Below the pieces are notes generated by a model. The model was not told the origin of the DNA and did not search any database. It saw only the letters and a program-made list of their open reading frames with translations. Shown piece by piece: positions 40,833 to 49,733 of a stretch of DNA of 59,892 nt. This DNA is from Polyangiaceae bacterium (GTDB lineage: Bacteria > Myxococcota_A > Polyangia > Polyangiales > Polyangiaceae), in the NCBI GenBank assembly GCA_013361525.1, contig JABFXY010000115.1, forward strand, positions 1 through 59,892, written 5' to 3'. Within the stretch, counting starts at the first letter, position 1, and each line of letters opens with the position of its first letter. The position numbers and the translations under genes were made by a program.

Positions 40833-41732
40833 CTATCCGCCGTCGAGCACGGTAGCGGACAGGTACGCGAGGAAGTCGCGCGCCAGGTCGAAGTGCGCTT
40901 CGAGCACGCCCATGAACGCCTCGACCTCGATGCGACTGCCCACGATGCGCGTCGCCGCCCGAGCTTCGTAGGAGCGCGGCAGCTGGGCGATCGCGTCCAT
41001 GATGCCGAGGACGAAGCCGGAGCCGACGTCGACCGCCTGCCCGCTTTCGCTCGTGCAGGTGACGCGACCGTATTCGACGAGCACCCAATAACGAGACTCG
41101 TCGCCGACGCGCCAGATGATCTCCCCGGGCTCCACCGTGAGGTCGCGCCAGTTTCGAGCGAGCGCGATCACGGCTTCGACGCTGCATCGACGGAAGATCG
41201 GCGCCTGTCGCATCGCGAGGACGCGCTCGACCATCGTCTTGCGAGGCCCCGACTCGTCGCCGAGCTCGACGGGCGGTGCGCGATCCGGCGCGACTGGGAG
41301 CTGTCCGCGCGCGCGGACGACACCCGATGCGCCGAGCCTCATCAGGTTGCGAATGATGCCGAAGTGATCTTCGAGCGCCAGCTCGAGCGTCTCGGCGGGC
41401 AGCTCGAGCACGAGGGAGTCCTCGGATGCTGCGGCATCCAGGCCGCCGACATCCCGCGCCATCAGCGTGATCCACCCTACGACCTGGTGACGCTCGGCGA
41501 CCTGCGTGGGGCGGTCTTTTCGCGCCCAGCGAATCGCGCCCTCGAGCACGATGAACGCGCTGTGAATGGGCTCGCCGGCGGTGAGCAGCTGCGTGTCGCG
41601 TCGAACGCGCCGGACGCGCGCATGCTCGGCGAGGAGCGAAAGAACCCCATCCTCGATCGGCGCGAACGCCGGCAACGAACGCAGCAGCAGCAGCTGATCG
41701 CGGACGCTTCGGATCGGGCCGTCGATCAACAT
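40833..41732 (-). CDS. Tandem cyclic-nucleotide-binding-domain protein, 299 aa
   Basis: Two Crp-like cNMP-binding folds lie in tandem. The first, residues about 15-130, includes LPAFAPIEDGVLSLLAEHARVRRV. The second, about 175-290, includes FRRCSVEAVIALARNWRDLTVEPGEIIWRVGD. No DNA-binding helix-turn-helix follows. The phosphate-binding cassettes are degenerate, so nucleotide binding is uncertain. The start overlaps the stop of the transporter gene by 7 bp. Related free-living NTT-like transporters carry HEAT and cNMP domains on one chain, so this is probably the detached regulatory part. Confidence 0.78.
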   Translation of the reverse strand: MLIDGPIRSVRDQLLLLRSLPAFAPIEDGVLSLLAEHARVRRVRRDTQLLTAGEPIHSAFIVLEGAIRWARKDRPTQVAERHQVVGWITLMARDVGGLDAAASEDSLVLELPAETLELALEDHFGIIRNLMRLGASGVVRARGQLPVAPDRAPPVELGDESGPRKTMVERVLAMRQAPIFRRCSVEAVIALARNWRDLTVEPGEIIWRVGDESRYWVLVEYGRVTCTSESGQAVDVGSGFVLGIMDAIAQLPRSYEARAATRIVGSRIEVEAFMGVLEAHFDLARDFLAYLSATVLDGG

Positions 41733-44476
41733 GTGGCGGCGACCTCTTCGTTCTTCGGGGTGAGACGCGCGAGCGCTCGCGCGATGTCGCCGCGGGTGGG
41801 CTCTCGGTCTGCAAGGCTCCGGAGAATGGGGCGGAACCGGGCGATCTGGAGCTCCGCAGCGTGGAACGCGGCAATATCCTGGAGCGACGGGCCTTCACGC
41901 TCGAGCATCTCGGCGAGCAGGTCCTCGTAGGAGGCGCTCGTCGGCGCGTAGTAGCCGCCGGATGCACGCAGGCGCTCGGCGGCGGGCATCTCGTCGAGCA
42001 ACGCGACGACGGCGGCGCGCAAGCGCATATCGACGACGCTCGTCGCGAGCTCGACGCTGCTCGCGCGCGTCTTCGCGGACGTCGAGCGAAGGCCGCGTCG
42101 GATCCGCGCGAAGTCGACGTCGGGGTGCGCGAGGCCGAGAAGCCGAAGCAAGCGATCGCGCAGGCCCGCCTGGCTGTCGCCGAGGACGTCATGAAGCAGG
42201 TCGTGCCCCGGTGTCTTTCGGCGAGGGTCTTCGGCCGCTCCGCGGTCCAACACGAGGCGTTGATCGATACGTTGGAAGGCTGCGCCGAGCGTCTCGTTGA
42301 TGACCGGATCGAGCGCAGCACGGTCCACGACGACACTCGGGTGCGTCGCGACGAGCATCTCAAGTGCGCGAACGATGCGATCCCGAAGGATGCTGGGGGT
42401 CTCGCGCCCGAGCTGATCGAGAAGCGTCGCAACGGCCCTCGTAGGCTCGAAGGCAGCGACGACACGCGGAAGCTCCCACCGGGTAGCGTCCGGCAGCGAT
42501 GCGTCGGCAAACGCGTCGCTGACCGCTGCGAAGCCGTCGTCGCCGTATTGGACGAGCGCCGTTCGTGCGGCGACCCGCGTCCGCTCACCACCGATCGCGA
42601 GCACCAGTGCCGGGAGGTACTTGGGCGACCGATGTTCGGTCATGGCGTCGACCGCGGCGACGCGAACCTCGGGCTCCGGCGCGCTAGCGAGCGCGATGAC
42701 GACGTCGTGGAGCGCGTGGTGCTCCCGCGAGCCGATCGCGCGCGCGAGCGCCGTTTTGGTCGACACCGTCCCGCGCGAGAGGAGACCGTCGAGACGCTCG
42801 CGCGCCTCTTGCCCGACAATCTCGCCCGCGACGACGAGGTGCACGACGATGGTGGCGCGGACCTCGGGCGCCTCCTCGGCGCTCAAGCGGCCGTAGAGAA
42901 GCCGCGCGTCCGGCGCGAGCAGGGCACGCGCAGCGACGGCTGCGCAGCGCACGGACACGGACGGGTGCTCGAGGAGGCGGTCGATCGCCGCGATGGCCGT
43001 CGTCCGACGCGTGCGCACGAACAGCCGGAGCGTCCGCTCGACGACCTCGATCGAGGAGTGTTGCAGCAAGAGCGTCGGGACGAGCCTCGAACGTCCTTCG
43101 CGCTCGAGCACGCTCATCGCGGCGAGCACCTCGGCATCGTTGTCGCTGTCGAGCGCGGTCACGAGGGTCTCGAGCGACGCGACGTCGAGCTCCGGGAACG
43201 CGGACGCGCGCAGCGTTGCGCCTCCTCGAAGGTTGTTGCGCAAGAGCTGGACATACGGGTGGCGAAGTCCGAAGGCGGTGACGGCCCACAGCGCAGCGAC
43301 GGCGACGAACCCCGCGGACATCGCGGAGAGAGAGACGTCGGCCGATGCCATGACGAGGATCGAAACCGACGCGAGCGCTTGCCCGCCGCGCTGACCGAGG
43401 ACATCGAGCGTGGCGCGAACACGCGGCCGAACCTCGTCGGCGAGCGGCAGATACAAGAGCTCCGTCGCGGTGCGATGCAACGAATAACGAAGCGCACCGT
43501 CGGTTCCCTTTGCGGTGAGCGCAGCCCCGAGACCGAGCCCGAGCACGAGACCTGCGCCCCCGACCGCGATGCCGATCGGAAGCAGCGCGAGCGCGACCCC
43601 CAGCTCGACCTTGTTTAGGAGGCGCGGAACCACCGCGACCTGAAACAGCAGGGACAGCGCGCTCAACGCGAGCGCGACCGTGCCGAAGAACACCGTGAGC
43701 TCGGAGGCGGGAATGTTCGCCGCGACCGTGCTCTTGAAGAGGAAGTCGACGAACGTGAGCGCTGCCGCCGAGACGATCGAGAACGCGGCGAGCCTGCGCA
43801 GGTACGACTGTCGCGTGAGCAGACCGGCGTCGCGCATCCACGCATCGTCCGCGGCGGCGACCGCGGGGCGTGATCCGGCGCTCGGCGAAACGGCGGCGAG
43901 CACCACCGCCGCGCCTGCGCTGAGGAAAAATCCCCCCGTTGCGCCGAGCAGTAGCTGTCCCGCCGACAGAACACGCGCGAGGCCGCTCGCGAGCCCGCTG
44001 CCGACGAGCGCACCGACCGCGCTTCCCGCGCCGACGAGGGGAAACAGGCGCTTCGCGCGTGTGATGCTGAAGGCCTCGCCGAGCACCGCCCAGAGGTGCA
44101 CCGACGTCAGCGCGACGACGATCCCCGACCAGACGTAGAGTACGTAGAGCCCGATCGGGCCGTGCGACGATGGCGCCGGCCCGCCGGCGAGGAGCGTCCA
44201 GCCGCAAACGAGCGTGCCGAGGCTCGACGCGAGCGACCACCCGACGAGCGCCGTCTGATGCGAGACCCCGCGCGACAGGCGCCGTTCGATGCGCGACACC
44301 GCGAGCGAGAGGACCGCGATCGCGATGTAGACGAACGGCAGGTGTGTCGCCGGGAGCCTCGAGAGAAACAGCGCATCGCGCGCCGTCTCGAGAATCGCGT
44401 GACTGGCGATGAGCGACGTGAGGAAGGCGAATGCCGCCCACACGGGTCGTTTCTCATCGTGGCGGATCCCGAACAT
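41726..44476 (-). CDS. NTT/ADP-ATP-translocase-like MFS transporter with HEAT repeats, 916 aa
   Basis: Residues 1 to about 430 form roughly 12 transmembrane helices (for example FVYIAIAVLSLAVSRIE and LLGATGGFFLSAGAAVVLAAV), in the style of the NTT/Tlc nucleotide transporter superfamily. Residues about 440-890 are alpha-helical HEAT/armadillo repeats such as DNDAEVLAAMSVLEREGR and PEVRVAAVDAMTEHRSPKYL. Such HEAT-fused relatives occur in free-living bacteria and need not exchange ATP; their substrate is not known. The downstream cNMP-domain gene overlaps by 7 bp. The start is 61 bp from the edge of repeat copy B's flank. Confidence 0.8.
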   Translation of the reverse strand: MFGIRHDEKRPVWAAFAFLTSLIASHAILETARDALFLSRLPATHLPFVYIAIAVLSLAVSRIERRLSRGVSHQTALVGWSLASSLGTLVCGWTLLAGGPAPSSHGPIGLYVLYVWSGIVVALTSVHLWAVLGEAFSITRAKRLFPLVGAGSAVGALVGSGLASGLARVLSAGQLLLGATGGFFLSAGAAVVLAAVSPSAGSRPAVAAADDAWMRDAGLLTRQSYLRRLAAFSIVSAAALTFVDFLFKSTVAANIPASELTVFFGTVALALSALSLLFQVAVVPRLLNKVELGVALALLPIGIAVGGAGLVLGLGLGAALTAKGTDGALRYSLHRTATELLYLPLADEVRPRVRATLDVLGQRGGQALASVSILVMASADVSLSAMSAGFVAVAALWAVTAFGLRHPYVQLLRNNLRGGATLRASAFPELDVASLETLVTALDSDNDAEVLAAMSVLEREGRSRLVPTLLLQHSSIEVVERTLRLFVRTRRTTAIAAIDRLLEHPSVSVRCAAVAARALLAPDARLLYGRLSAEEAPEVRATIVVHLVVAGEIVGQEARERLDGLLSRGTVSTKTALARAIGSREHHALHDVVIALASAPEPEVRVAAVDAMTEHRSPKYLPALVLAIGGERTRVAARTALVQYGDDGFAAVSDAFADASLPDATRWELPRVVAAFEPTRAVATLLDQLGRETPSILRDRIVRALEMLVATHPSVVVDRAALDPVINETLGAAFQRIDQRLVLDRGAAEDPRRKTPGHDLLHDVLGDSQAGLRDRLLRLLGLAHPDVDFARIRRGLRSTSAKTRASSVELATSVVDMRLRAAVVALLDEMPAAERLRASGGYYAPTSASYEDLLAEMLEREGPSLQDIAAFHAAELQIARFRPILRSLADREPTRGDIARALARLTPKNEEVAATC

Positions 44477-44530
44477 CGAGGCGGCCGGAGCCTACTCCCT
44501 CGCCGGCCGCGAGCCACCGAGAACCCGCTT

Positions 44531-44670
44531 GAAACCCAGCGCTCAGCTGGGCTTATCCGAAACAACGAAACCCAGGGCTCAGACCCCTTGCCAAAGGCCG
44601 AGCGACCGGCCCGCTCTCCCGTTAGGGCGGGCCGCGTCGCGAGGTCAATCGAAGCGAGCTCTGGGGTCAG
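44531..44670 (-). repeat. Dispersed repeat copy B (about 140 bp)
   Basis: The reverse complement of this stretch matches 10957-11096 (see copy A). The core hairpins GGCCCG...CGGGCC and CCCAGC-TGAGC-GCTGGG are intact, with changes mainly outside their stems. The 3' edge includes the TGA of the propeller-cytochrome gene. The element thus sits between the divergent transporter and cytochrome genes' neighbouring ends and touches a coding end. Confidence 0.85.
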
Positions 44671-46475
44671 AGCGACATCATGTAGGCCACGAGATCTTCG
44701 AGCTCCGCTGCGTCGAGGCCGGAGGTATCGCCGTGCTCGTCCCCGCCGCACGCCGGATCGAATCGATCGATCAACGTCGGCGCGCAACCGTCGTGCATGA
44801 ACGGGCCGCGCATGCCGACCCCGACCAGCGAAGGCACTTGAAGAGCCTCGCCGTGTCCGACCGTCGTGGTCTCGTTGTTGGTGAATGCAGCGCCGCTGTG
44901 ACAGGAGGAGCACCCGACGGTCGTGCTCTCGAAGAGCACGCGTCCGCGATCGATCGCCTCCTCGTCTTGGTCGGGGCTCGTCGCCGCGCGCAGCGGCTCG
45001 AGCGCGAGCAGCCAGCTCTCCAGCGCGTCCACGCGTTCCTCCGATTGCAGCACACCGCCCATTCGCCGCGCGGAGACCTCATCCATCAGCGCCCCGAGCG
45101 ACGACAGATTCCCTCCCCAATGAAACGGCGCGGTGCCGTCGAGCGTGCCGGAGAGCGATTGCGTGCGGCGAAGACCTTCGCCGCTGAAGGTCCATACATG
45201 TCCGTCGTCGCGCCCTTCGGGGTGACAGCTCGCGCACGCCAGACCGCTCGTGTTGTTCATCGCGGAGGTGTTGTGGAACAGATCGAAACCGGTGTCGGCG
45301 CGCGAATCGCCGCCGAGGACGATCGTGCGAACCGCCTTGCCCCCATGAAAGAGCTCCAGCGTCGCGGGCTCGCGCGTTTGCACGAGGATGTCGGTTCCCG
45401 CGAATGCGGCGGCGATCGGCGTCCCGCTCCAGCCCTCGAGCTCCTCCGCATTGTCGACGGAGAAACATCCCTGCCCCGGCGCCGCGGTGAGATCGACGAG
45501 CTCGACCTTGTTCGCAGCCGGATCGATGACGACCGCGCGATCGCCGTCTTCACGGAGCGCGAGATCGATCGGCAAGTGAAGACCAATGAAGCTGCCGGCG
45601 CCGACCTGTCGAGGCTCGAGCTGCGCGTCGAAAATCGACAGCTCGGCGTGCACCAGATCCTGGTCGCATTCGCCGGCGTAGGCCGACGTCTTCATTCCGG
45701 TGTCGTCACCTTCCACAGGCACTTCGAGATCGACCATCTGCGACAGCGCGGTCTGATGCACCATCGCGACCTCGCCGTCGGGAAGCGCGAGCGCGCGCCA
45801 CGCGACGTGTGGCTTGCGGATCACGTCGCCGTCGTCCGCGAGCTCCGCTGCTGGCACGGACGCGCGCAACACCGCGCCTTCGGCGTCGATCTTGGTGATT
45901 TGCGCCGAGCGAAAGTGCGTAACGAGCAGACCATCGGGACGCACCACGACGTCGCGCAGATCCGGCGCGACGATCACGCGACGAACCTCGGTCAACGCTG
46001 CATCGGCAGCGAGCGTAACGAGCTCGCCCGACGCGCATGCGACGACGATCTCGGCTTTCGATCCGTCGAACGCGATCCCACGCGGGCCGCTGCACACATC
46101 CCGCCTCGAGCCGGAGCTCGCGCCCGCGACGTCGATCTCGACAACGGCATTGCCGCGCCTCAACGCGACGTACACCTTCCCGTCCGCGCCTTCCACGGCT
46201 CGGCCAGGCTCGTCGGCCTCGTGGAGCTCGACGTGGTGCGGCGTGCCGGTCGCGATGTCGACCACGACGACGCGATCGCGCTCGGGATCCGAGACGACCG
46301 CGGTGCGCCCGTCGCGGGTCACCAGCAACGTGCCACCCGACAGCGGCGGCGGCCGCACGGCCGCGACCTCAGGCGTTGTGTCGTCGACGAGGAGCTCGGT
46401 CGGAAGCCCCGTTTGACACCCCGCCGAGACGAGCGCGACGAGGACCCTCACACCTTGTGTTGCGCATCGTTTCAT
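44667..46475 (-). CDS. Beta-propeller/di-haem cytochrome c lipoprotein, 602 aa
   Basis: ATG 46475, with AGAGG upstream, begins MKRCATQGVRVLVALVSAGC, a lipoprotein leader. Residues about 40-370 are propeller repeats (LLVTRDGRTAVVSDPERD, GKVYVALRRGNAVVEIDV). Haem sites are CASCHPEGRDDG and CSSCHSGAAFTNN, with SLVGVGMRGPFMHDG near the C-terminus, as in MauG/cytochrome c peroxidase-type domains. The protein is a clear architectural paralogue of the one at 4902-6974. Its stop codon lies within the edge of repeat copy B. Confidence 0.82.
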   Translation of the reverse strand: MKRCATQGVRVLVALVSAGCQTGLPTELLVDDTTPEVAAVRPPPLSGGTLLVTRDGRTAVVSDPERDRVVVVDIATGTPHHVELHEADEPGRAVEGADGKVYVALRRGNAVVEIDVAGASSGSRRDVCSGPRGIAFDGSKAEIVVACASGELVTLAADAALTEVRRVIVAPDLRDVVVRPDGLLVTHFRSAQITKIDAEGAVLRASVPAAELADDGDVIRKPHVAWRALALPDGEVAMVHQTALSQMVDLEVPVEGDDTGMKTSAYAGECDQDLVHAELSIFDAQLEPRQVGAGSFIGLHLPIDLALREDGDRAVVIDPAANKVELVDLTAAPGQGCFSVDNAEELEGWSGTPIAAAFAGTDILVQTREPATLELFHGGKAVRTIVLGGDSRADTGFDLFHNTSAMNNTSGLACASCHPEGRDDGHVWTFSGEGLRRTQSLSGTLDGTAPFHWGGNLSSLGALMDEVSARRMGGVLQSEERVDALESWLLALEPLRAATSPDQDEEAIDRGRVLFESTTVGCSSCHSGAAFTNNETTTVGHGEALQVPSLVGVGMRGPFMHDGCAPTLIDRFDPACGGDEHGDTSGLDAAELEDLVAYMMSL

Positions 46476-46538
46476 CGTTGCCTCTCTTCGATGGTTAGGT
46501 GTGCGCGGCGCGCCGGCCACGGCTCAGGATTCGTCTCG

Positions 46539-47705
46539 TCACGGGCCGAAGATGAAATCCGCGGTCGCGTGGATCAACGGCTCGCGCGCGCGAGACTCGC
46601 CGAAACCACCTCCGCAACAATCGAGCTCGGGCTCCGGCACGACGAGCACCGCGGCGACATCGAGATCGAAGCGCACGAGCTTCGTGAGCTCGAACTCGGC
46701 ACCGAGCCCCGGTGCGACGGCGAGCGCGATCCCTCGCTGGAGGCCGGGCACCGTGTTGGGCGCGGCTTGCAACTCCACCGTCGTCTCGTAGATGTGAGCG
46801 CCCAGACCGAGGTTCACGTGCGGCGACACCACCCAGCTGCGCTTACCGATCGTGTACGAGGCCTCGCCGAGAATGAGGAATTGGTAGGCGTTCGCCGCGA
46901 CTTCGTGCGCAGGCACCTGCCCCGAGACCGAAGCGCCGATGTCGAAACCGAGCGGCAGATCGTAGTCGAACGTGAGGCGAGGCCCGAACGACAGGCCGAG
47001 GGATCCGAACGCACCCAGCACGCTGAGACCACCACCGAACCAGATCCGCTCCTCGTATGGCGGAGGCTCGCCCGGCTTCGCAACGGCAGCCTCGTCACGC
47101 GGCTGTTCGATCACGAACTCGGTCGGCTCCATGCGAGAGGCGACGAGCCCCTTCGCCTTTGCAGCAGCCGCAGGGTCGGGGGGCGCAGCTGCGGGTGTCG
47201 CGGCTGGGGCCTCGTCGCCGGAGGCTCCGTTCGTTTCGTCGGCGCGTGCCCAATCGATAACGTCGTCGGGGATCGCCTTGGCCTTCTCCTCGTCGCGCGT
47301 GAGCTCGAACAAGGTCGCGCGCAGCGTCTCCACCGACCGGATTGCGAGCGCGGCGTGCGCGCCGTTCATCTCGATGTCGTTGACGTCGACGTGCCGCTCG
47401 AGGTCGACCCTATCGCTCGCCATCGCGACCCGAATGTCCGCTTCGACGCGATCTCCGCTCATCGACAGCACGATCGTGGCGAAGGCGCCGGCATCCTCCT
47501 CACGCGAGGGTGCTCCCGGCGGTCGCTGCACGACTTCGAATCCCACATTGTCGAGCTCGGCGGTGATGCGCCGGGCGACATCGCCGCTCGGCTTCGATCG
47601 CGCATCGAGCTCCACGACGACGCGCGAACGCGGGACGGCGAACGCCGTCGAAGCGAGCGTGATGGTCCCGACGAACACGGCCGTGAACATCCACGTGCGT
47701 GTCAT
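46539..47705 (-). CDS. Predicted outer-membrane beta-barrel protein, 388 aa
   Basis: The signal peptide MTRTWMFTAVFVGTITLASTAFA is followed by a periplasmic alpha/beta region (residues about 25-130). A Pro/Ala linker comes next. The C-terminal 170 residues have alternating-hydrophobicity strands (RIWFGGGLSVLGAFGSLGLSFG-type, VSPHVNLGLGAHIYETTVEL) ending in FIFGP, as expected of a small barrel. Its ATG overlaps the FecR-like gene stop (ATGA). It is the last gene of a five-gene coupled operon that includes an ECF sigma factor, and it is a probable target or output of that system. Confidence 0.75.
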   Translation of the reverse strand: MTRTWMFTAVFVGTITLASTAFAVPRSRVVVELDARSKPSGDVARRITAELDNVGFEVVQRPPGAPSREEDAGAFATIVLSMSGDRVEADIRVAMASDRVDLERHVDVNDIEMNGAHAALAIRSVETLRATLFELTRDEEKAKAIPDDVIDWARADETNGASGDEAPAATPAAAPPDPAAAAKAKGLVASRMEPTEFVIEQPRDEAAVAKPGEPPPYEERIWFGGGLSVLGAFGSLGLSFGPRLTFDYDLPLGFDIGASVSGQVPAHEVAANAYQFLILGEASYTIGKRSWVVSPHVNLGLGAHIYETTVELQAAPNTVPGLQRGIALAVAPGLGAEFELTKLVRFDLDVAAVLVVPEPELDCCGGGFGESRAREPLIHATADFIFGP

Positions 47706-49012
47706 GGCGTCCCCACGATCGAGCGCGCTGCCGCGGCGTAGACACCCTTCGGATACTTCTCGAGGTAAGCGCGCGCGATCGGCTCGGCGCCGGCGTCGCC
47801 GCGCGTCTTGCGCACCGCGAGCATCTTGCGGCCGAGCGCTTCGGCCGAGAAAGGCCCGCCCGTCTGCAGGTACTCGTCGTAGAGCACGATCGCTCGCGCC
47901 GTGTTGCCGTCGCTGTCCTCCGCTAGGCGTCCGAGCAGAAACGTCGCGTTTCGCCCCGCTTGCGTCGTTGCGAACCGTTTTCGCTCCGCCTCGAGCGCCG
48001 CGCGCGCGAGCGTCCCGTCCTTTTCGTAGCGAGCGGCATCGGCGAGCGCGACGAGCTCCTCGAGCGATGCGCTCTCCGCGACCCACTCGAGCCCACGCCC
48101 ACGCGCGGCGGTCACGACCTGCGCGTATCGGCCTTCCGCGACGAGCTTGGCGAAGCTCGCGGGTCTGTCCGAAGGCGCGACGCTGGTCGCAATGGCGGGG
48201 ACGCTCGAGCTCGGCGGTGCTTCGGCCGGCGCCGAGGGGGCGCGGCTCACGACCACCGGGGCCGCCGACGATACAAGCGCTACAGCATCGCTCGACGCGA
48301 CTGCGAGCTCGGCGAGCGTCGGCGGCGTGCCCTCCCCCATTCGCATCACGCCGTCCCGCGCGACGACGAGATGTTGACCCGCACGAAGCGAAACGCCGGC
48401 GGGGGTGAGCGGGCCTTCGACGACGACCGACCCTTGTCGCATCGCGACGACGAACGCGCCTTCCGACGGGCTCCAGGCGACGTCGAAGGCGGTGCCGGTC
48501 ACGCGCACGACGTAAGGCCCCGCCTCGATCGACCAGGCGGTGTCTTTTCGGTGCGTGATGTCGAGGTGAAGCTCGCCGCTCGTGAGCACGACCCGCGCGC
48601 CGTTCGTCCGCACACCTTCGAGACGCCCCGCCGACTGCACACCGAACGTGACGACCGAGCCGTCGCTGAACCGCGTCACGCTCTCGGCGTCACGGGTCGC
48701 GACACGCACGCCTCCGTCGTGGGTCGACGTCACCTCGCCGCCGGTCGTCACGAAGGTGAGCGGCGCGCGCGGCCACCAGATCACGAGCGACACCGCCAAC
48801 GCCGCCGCCGCGAACAACAAGACGCTCGCGCGCGTGATGCGCCGGCGTCGCTGCGTCCCGTTGCTCTTCGACGCTCCGGCCCGCGCCGCAGAAATCATCC
48901 GCTCGCGACCGCGTGCATTCGTGGCTTCGTCGACCGTTCCGTGCAGCGTCTGCCGCGCGAGGTCGCTGATGGCAGCCTTTTCGACCGGGAGAGCATCGGG
49001 CAGCTTGTTCAC
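47702..49012 (-). CDS. FecR-like membrane protein with TPR-type C-terminus, 436 aa
   Basis: A cytoplasmic N-terminus of about 60 residues is followed by one transmembrane helix (SVLLFAAAALAVSLVIWW). A FecR-type beta domain follows, including ARVVLTSGELHLDI, GPYVVRVTGTAFDVAWSP and RQGSVVVEGPLTPAGVSL. After a Ser/Ala/Pro linker, residues about 290-436 form TPR-like helices. FecR domains often act as anti-sigma factors for the sigma factor encoded beside them. The GTG start overlaps the ECF gene stop (GTGA). There is no TonB-dependent receptor nearby, so iron signalling is not implied. Confidence 0.82.
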   Translation of the reverse strand: MNKLPDALPVEKAAISDLARQTLHGTVDEATNARGRERMISAARAGASKSNGTQRRRRITRASVLLFAAAALAVSLVIWWPRAPLTFVTTGGEVTSTHDGGVRVATRDAESVTRFSDGSVVTFGVQSAGRLEGVRTNGARVVLTSGELHLDITHRKDTAWSIEAGPYVVRVTGTAFDVAWSPSEGAFVVAMRQGSVVVEGPLTPAGVSLRAGQHLVVARDGVMRMGEGTPPTLAELAVASSDAVALVSSAAPVVVSRAPSAPAEAPPSSSVPAIATSVAPSDRPASFAKLVAEGRYAQVVTAARGRGLEWVAESASLEELVALADAARYEKDGTLARAALEAERKRFATTQAGRNATFLLGRLAEDSDGNTARAIVLYDEYLQTGGPFSAEALGRKMLAVRKTRGDAGAEPIARAYLEKYPKGVYAAAARSIVGTP

Positions 49013-49677
49013 GAGCGCTCTCCTTGGTCGGGTGCAGCCATGAACGACGCGAGGTCCGCGTCGTTGCGCGCGCGTGCGAACACGAGCGGCGTCACGCGTG
49101 CGAGCCTCCGCTTCACCGTTGCCGGCGACATCTTCAAACACGCAGCGAGCTCGGTGATCTCGAGCCCCTCGATATGGCGCAGAACGAACACGAGGCGGCT
49201 CTCGTCATCCAGGTCATCCAGGATTACGTACAGCCGCCGGACCGCGGCCTGCGCCTGCTCGGACACGGGATCGACGTCGTCGGGCGGCTCGGGGATCTCG
49301 CCGTCGTCGGTCAGGCGGAACCACCTGCGAATGCGACGCTTTCGCAGCAAACCTCGCGCAACGTGCACGGCGATTCCGAACAGGAACGAACCGAGAGCCG
49401 CTGGCTCGCGAAGCGTCGGAAGCGCCCGAAAGAACCGGATGAACACCTCTTGGAGTGCGTCCTCCACCTCGGTGTCGGGGCCCAGAGACCTCCGCAAAAC
49501 GGCGCGAAGGCTCGTCGAATAGCGGTCCCAAAGCACCCCATGGGCTTCGGGTTCGGCCGCGAGAAGGGCCTGAACGAGCTCGGCGGGGGTCTGCCAGCGG
49601 ACAACGGGCACGACTTTTCGAGCCGCCACGGTGAGGGGCACGACCTTGGCCAGACGAGGAGCAGCTGCGCGTTGCAC
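49009..49677 (-). CDS. ECF-type sigma-70 factor, about 222 aa
   Basis: Region 2 is visible as LLAAEPEAHGVLWDRYS...VEDALQEVFIRFFRAL, and region 4 as DDLDDESRLVFVLRHIEGLEITELAACLKMSPATVKRRLARV with the helix-turn-helix. The start is uncertain: GTG codons occur at 49677, 49641 and 49629. It is coupled by 4-bp overlap to the FecR-like gene and lies 57 bp after the kinase-receiver gene on the same strand. It probably directs transcription of envelope genes when the FecR-like protein releases it. Confidence 0.85.
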   Translation of the reverse strand: MQRAAAPRLAKVVPLTVAARKVVPVVRWQTPAELVQALLAAEPEAHGVLWDRYSTSLRAVLRRSLGPDTEVEDALQEVFIRFFRALPTLREPAALGSFLFGIAVHVARGLLRKRRIRRWFRLTDDGEIPEPPDDVDPVSEQAQAAVRRLYVILDDLDDESRLVFVLRHIEGLEITELAACLKMSPATVKRRLARVTPLVFARARNDADLASFMAAPDQGERS

Positions 49678-49733
49678 GGCGTCGTCAGGAGTAGTGGCCG
49701 GACCCCGCCAGGACGGCTCACATATTTTCAGAG

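Noticed and set aside
44409..47741. Plus-strand open frame of 1110 residues
   Set aside because: It runs antisense through repeat copy B, the propeller-cytochrome gene and the OMP gene; the sense frames have signal peptides and CxxCH motifs.
47702..49677. FecI/FecR iron-uptake signalling system
   Set aside because: An ECF factor and a FecR-like protein are present, but there is no TonB-dependent receptor with a signalling domain; the neighbours are an HPt and a kinase-receiver.
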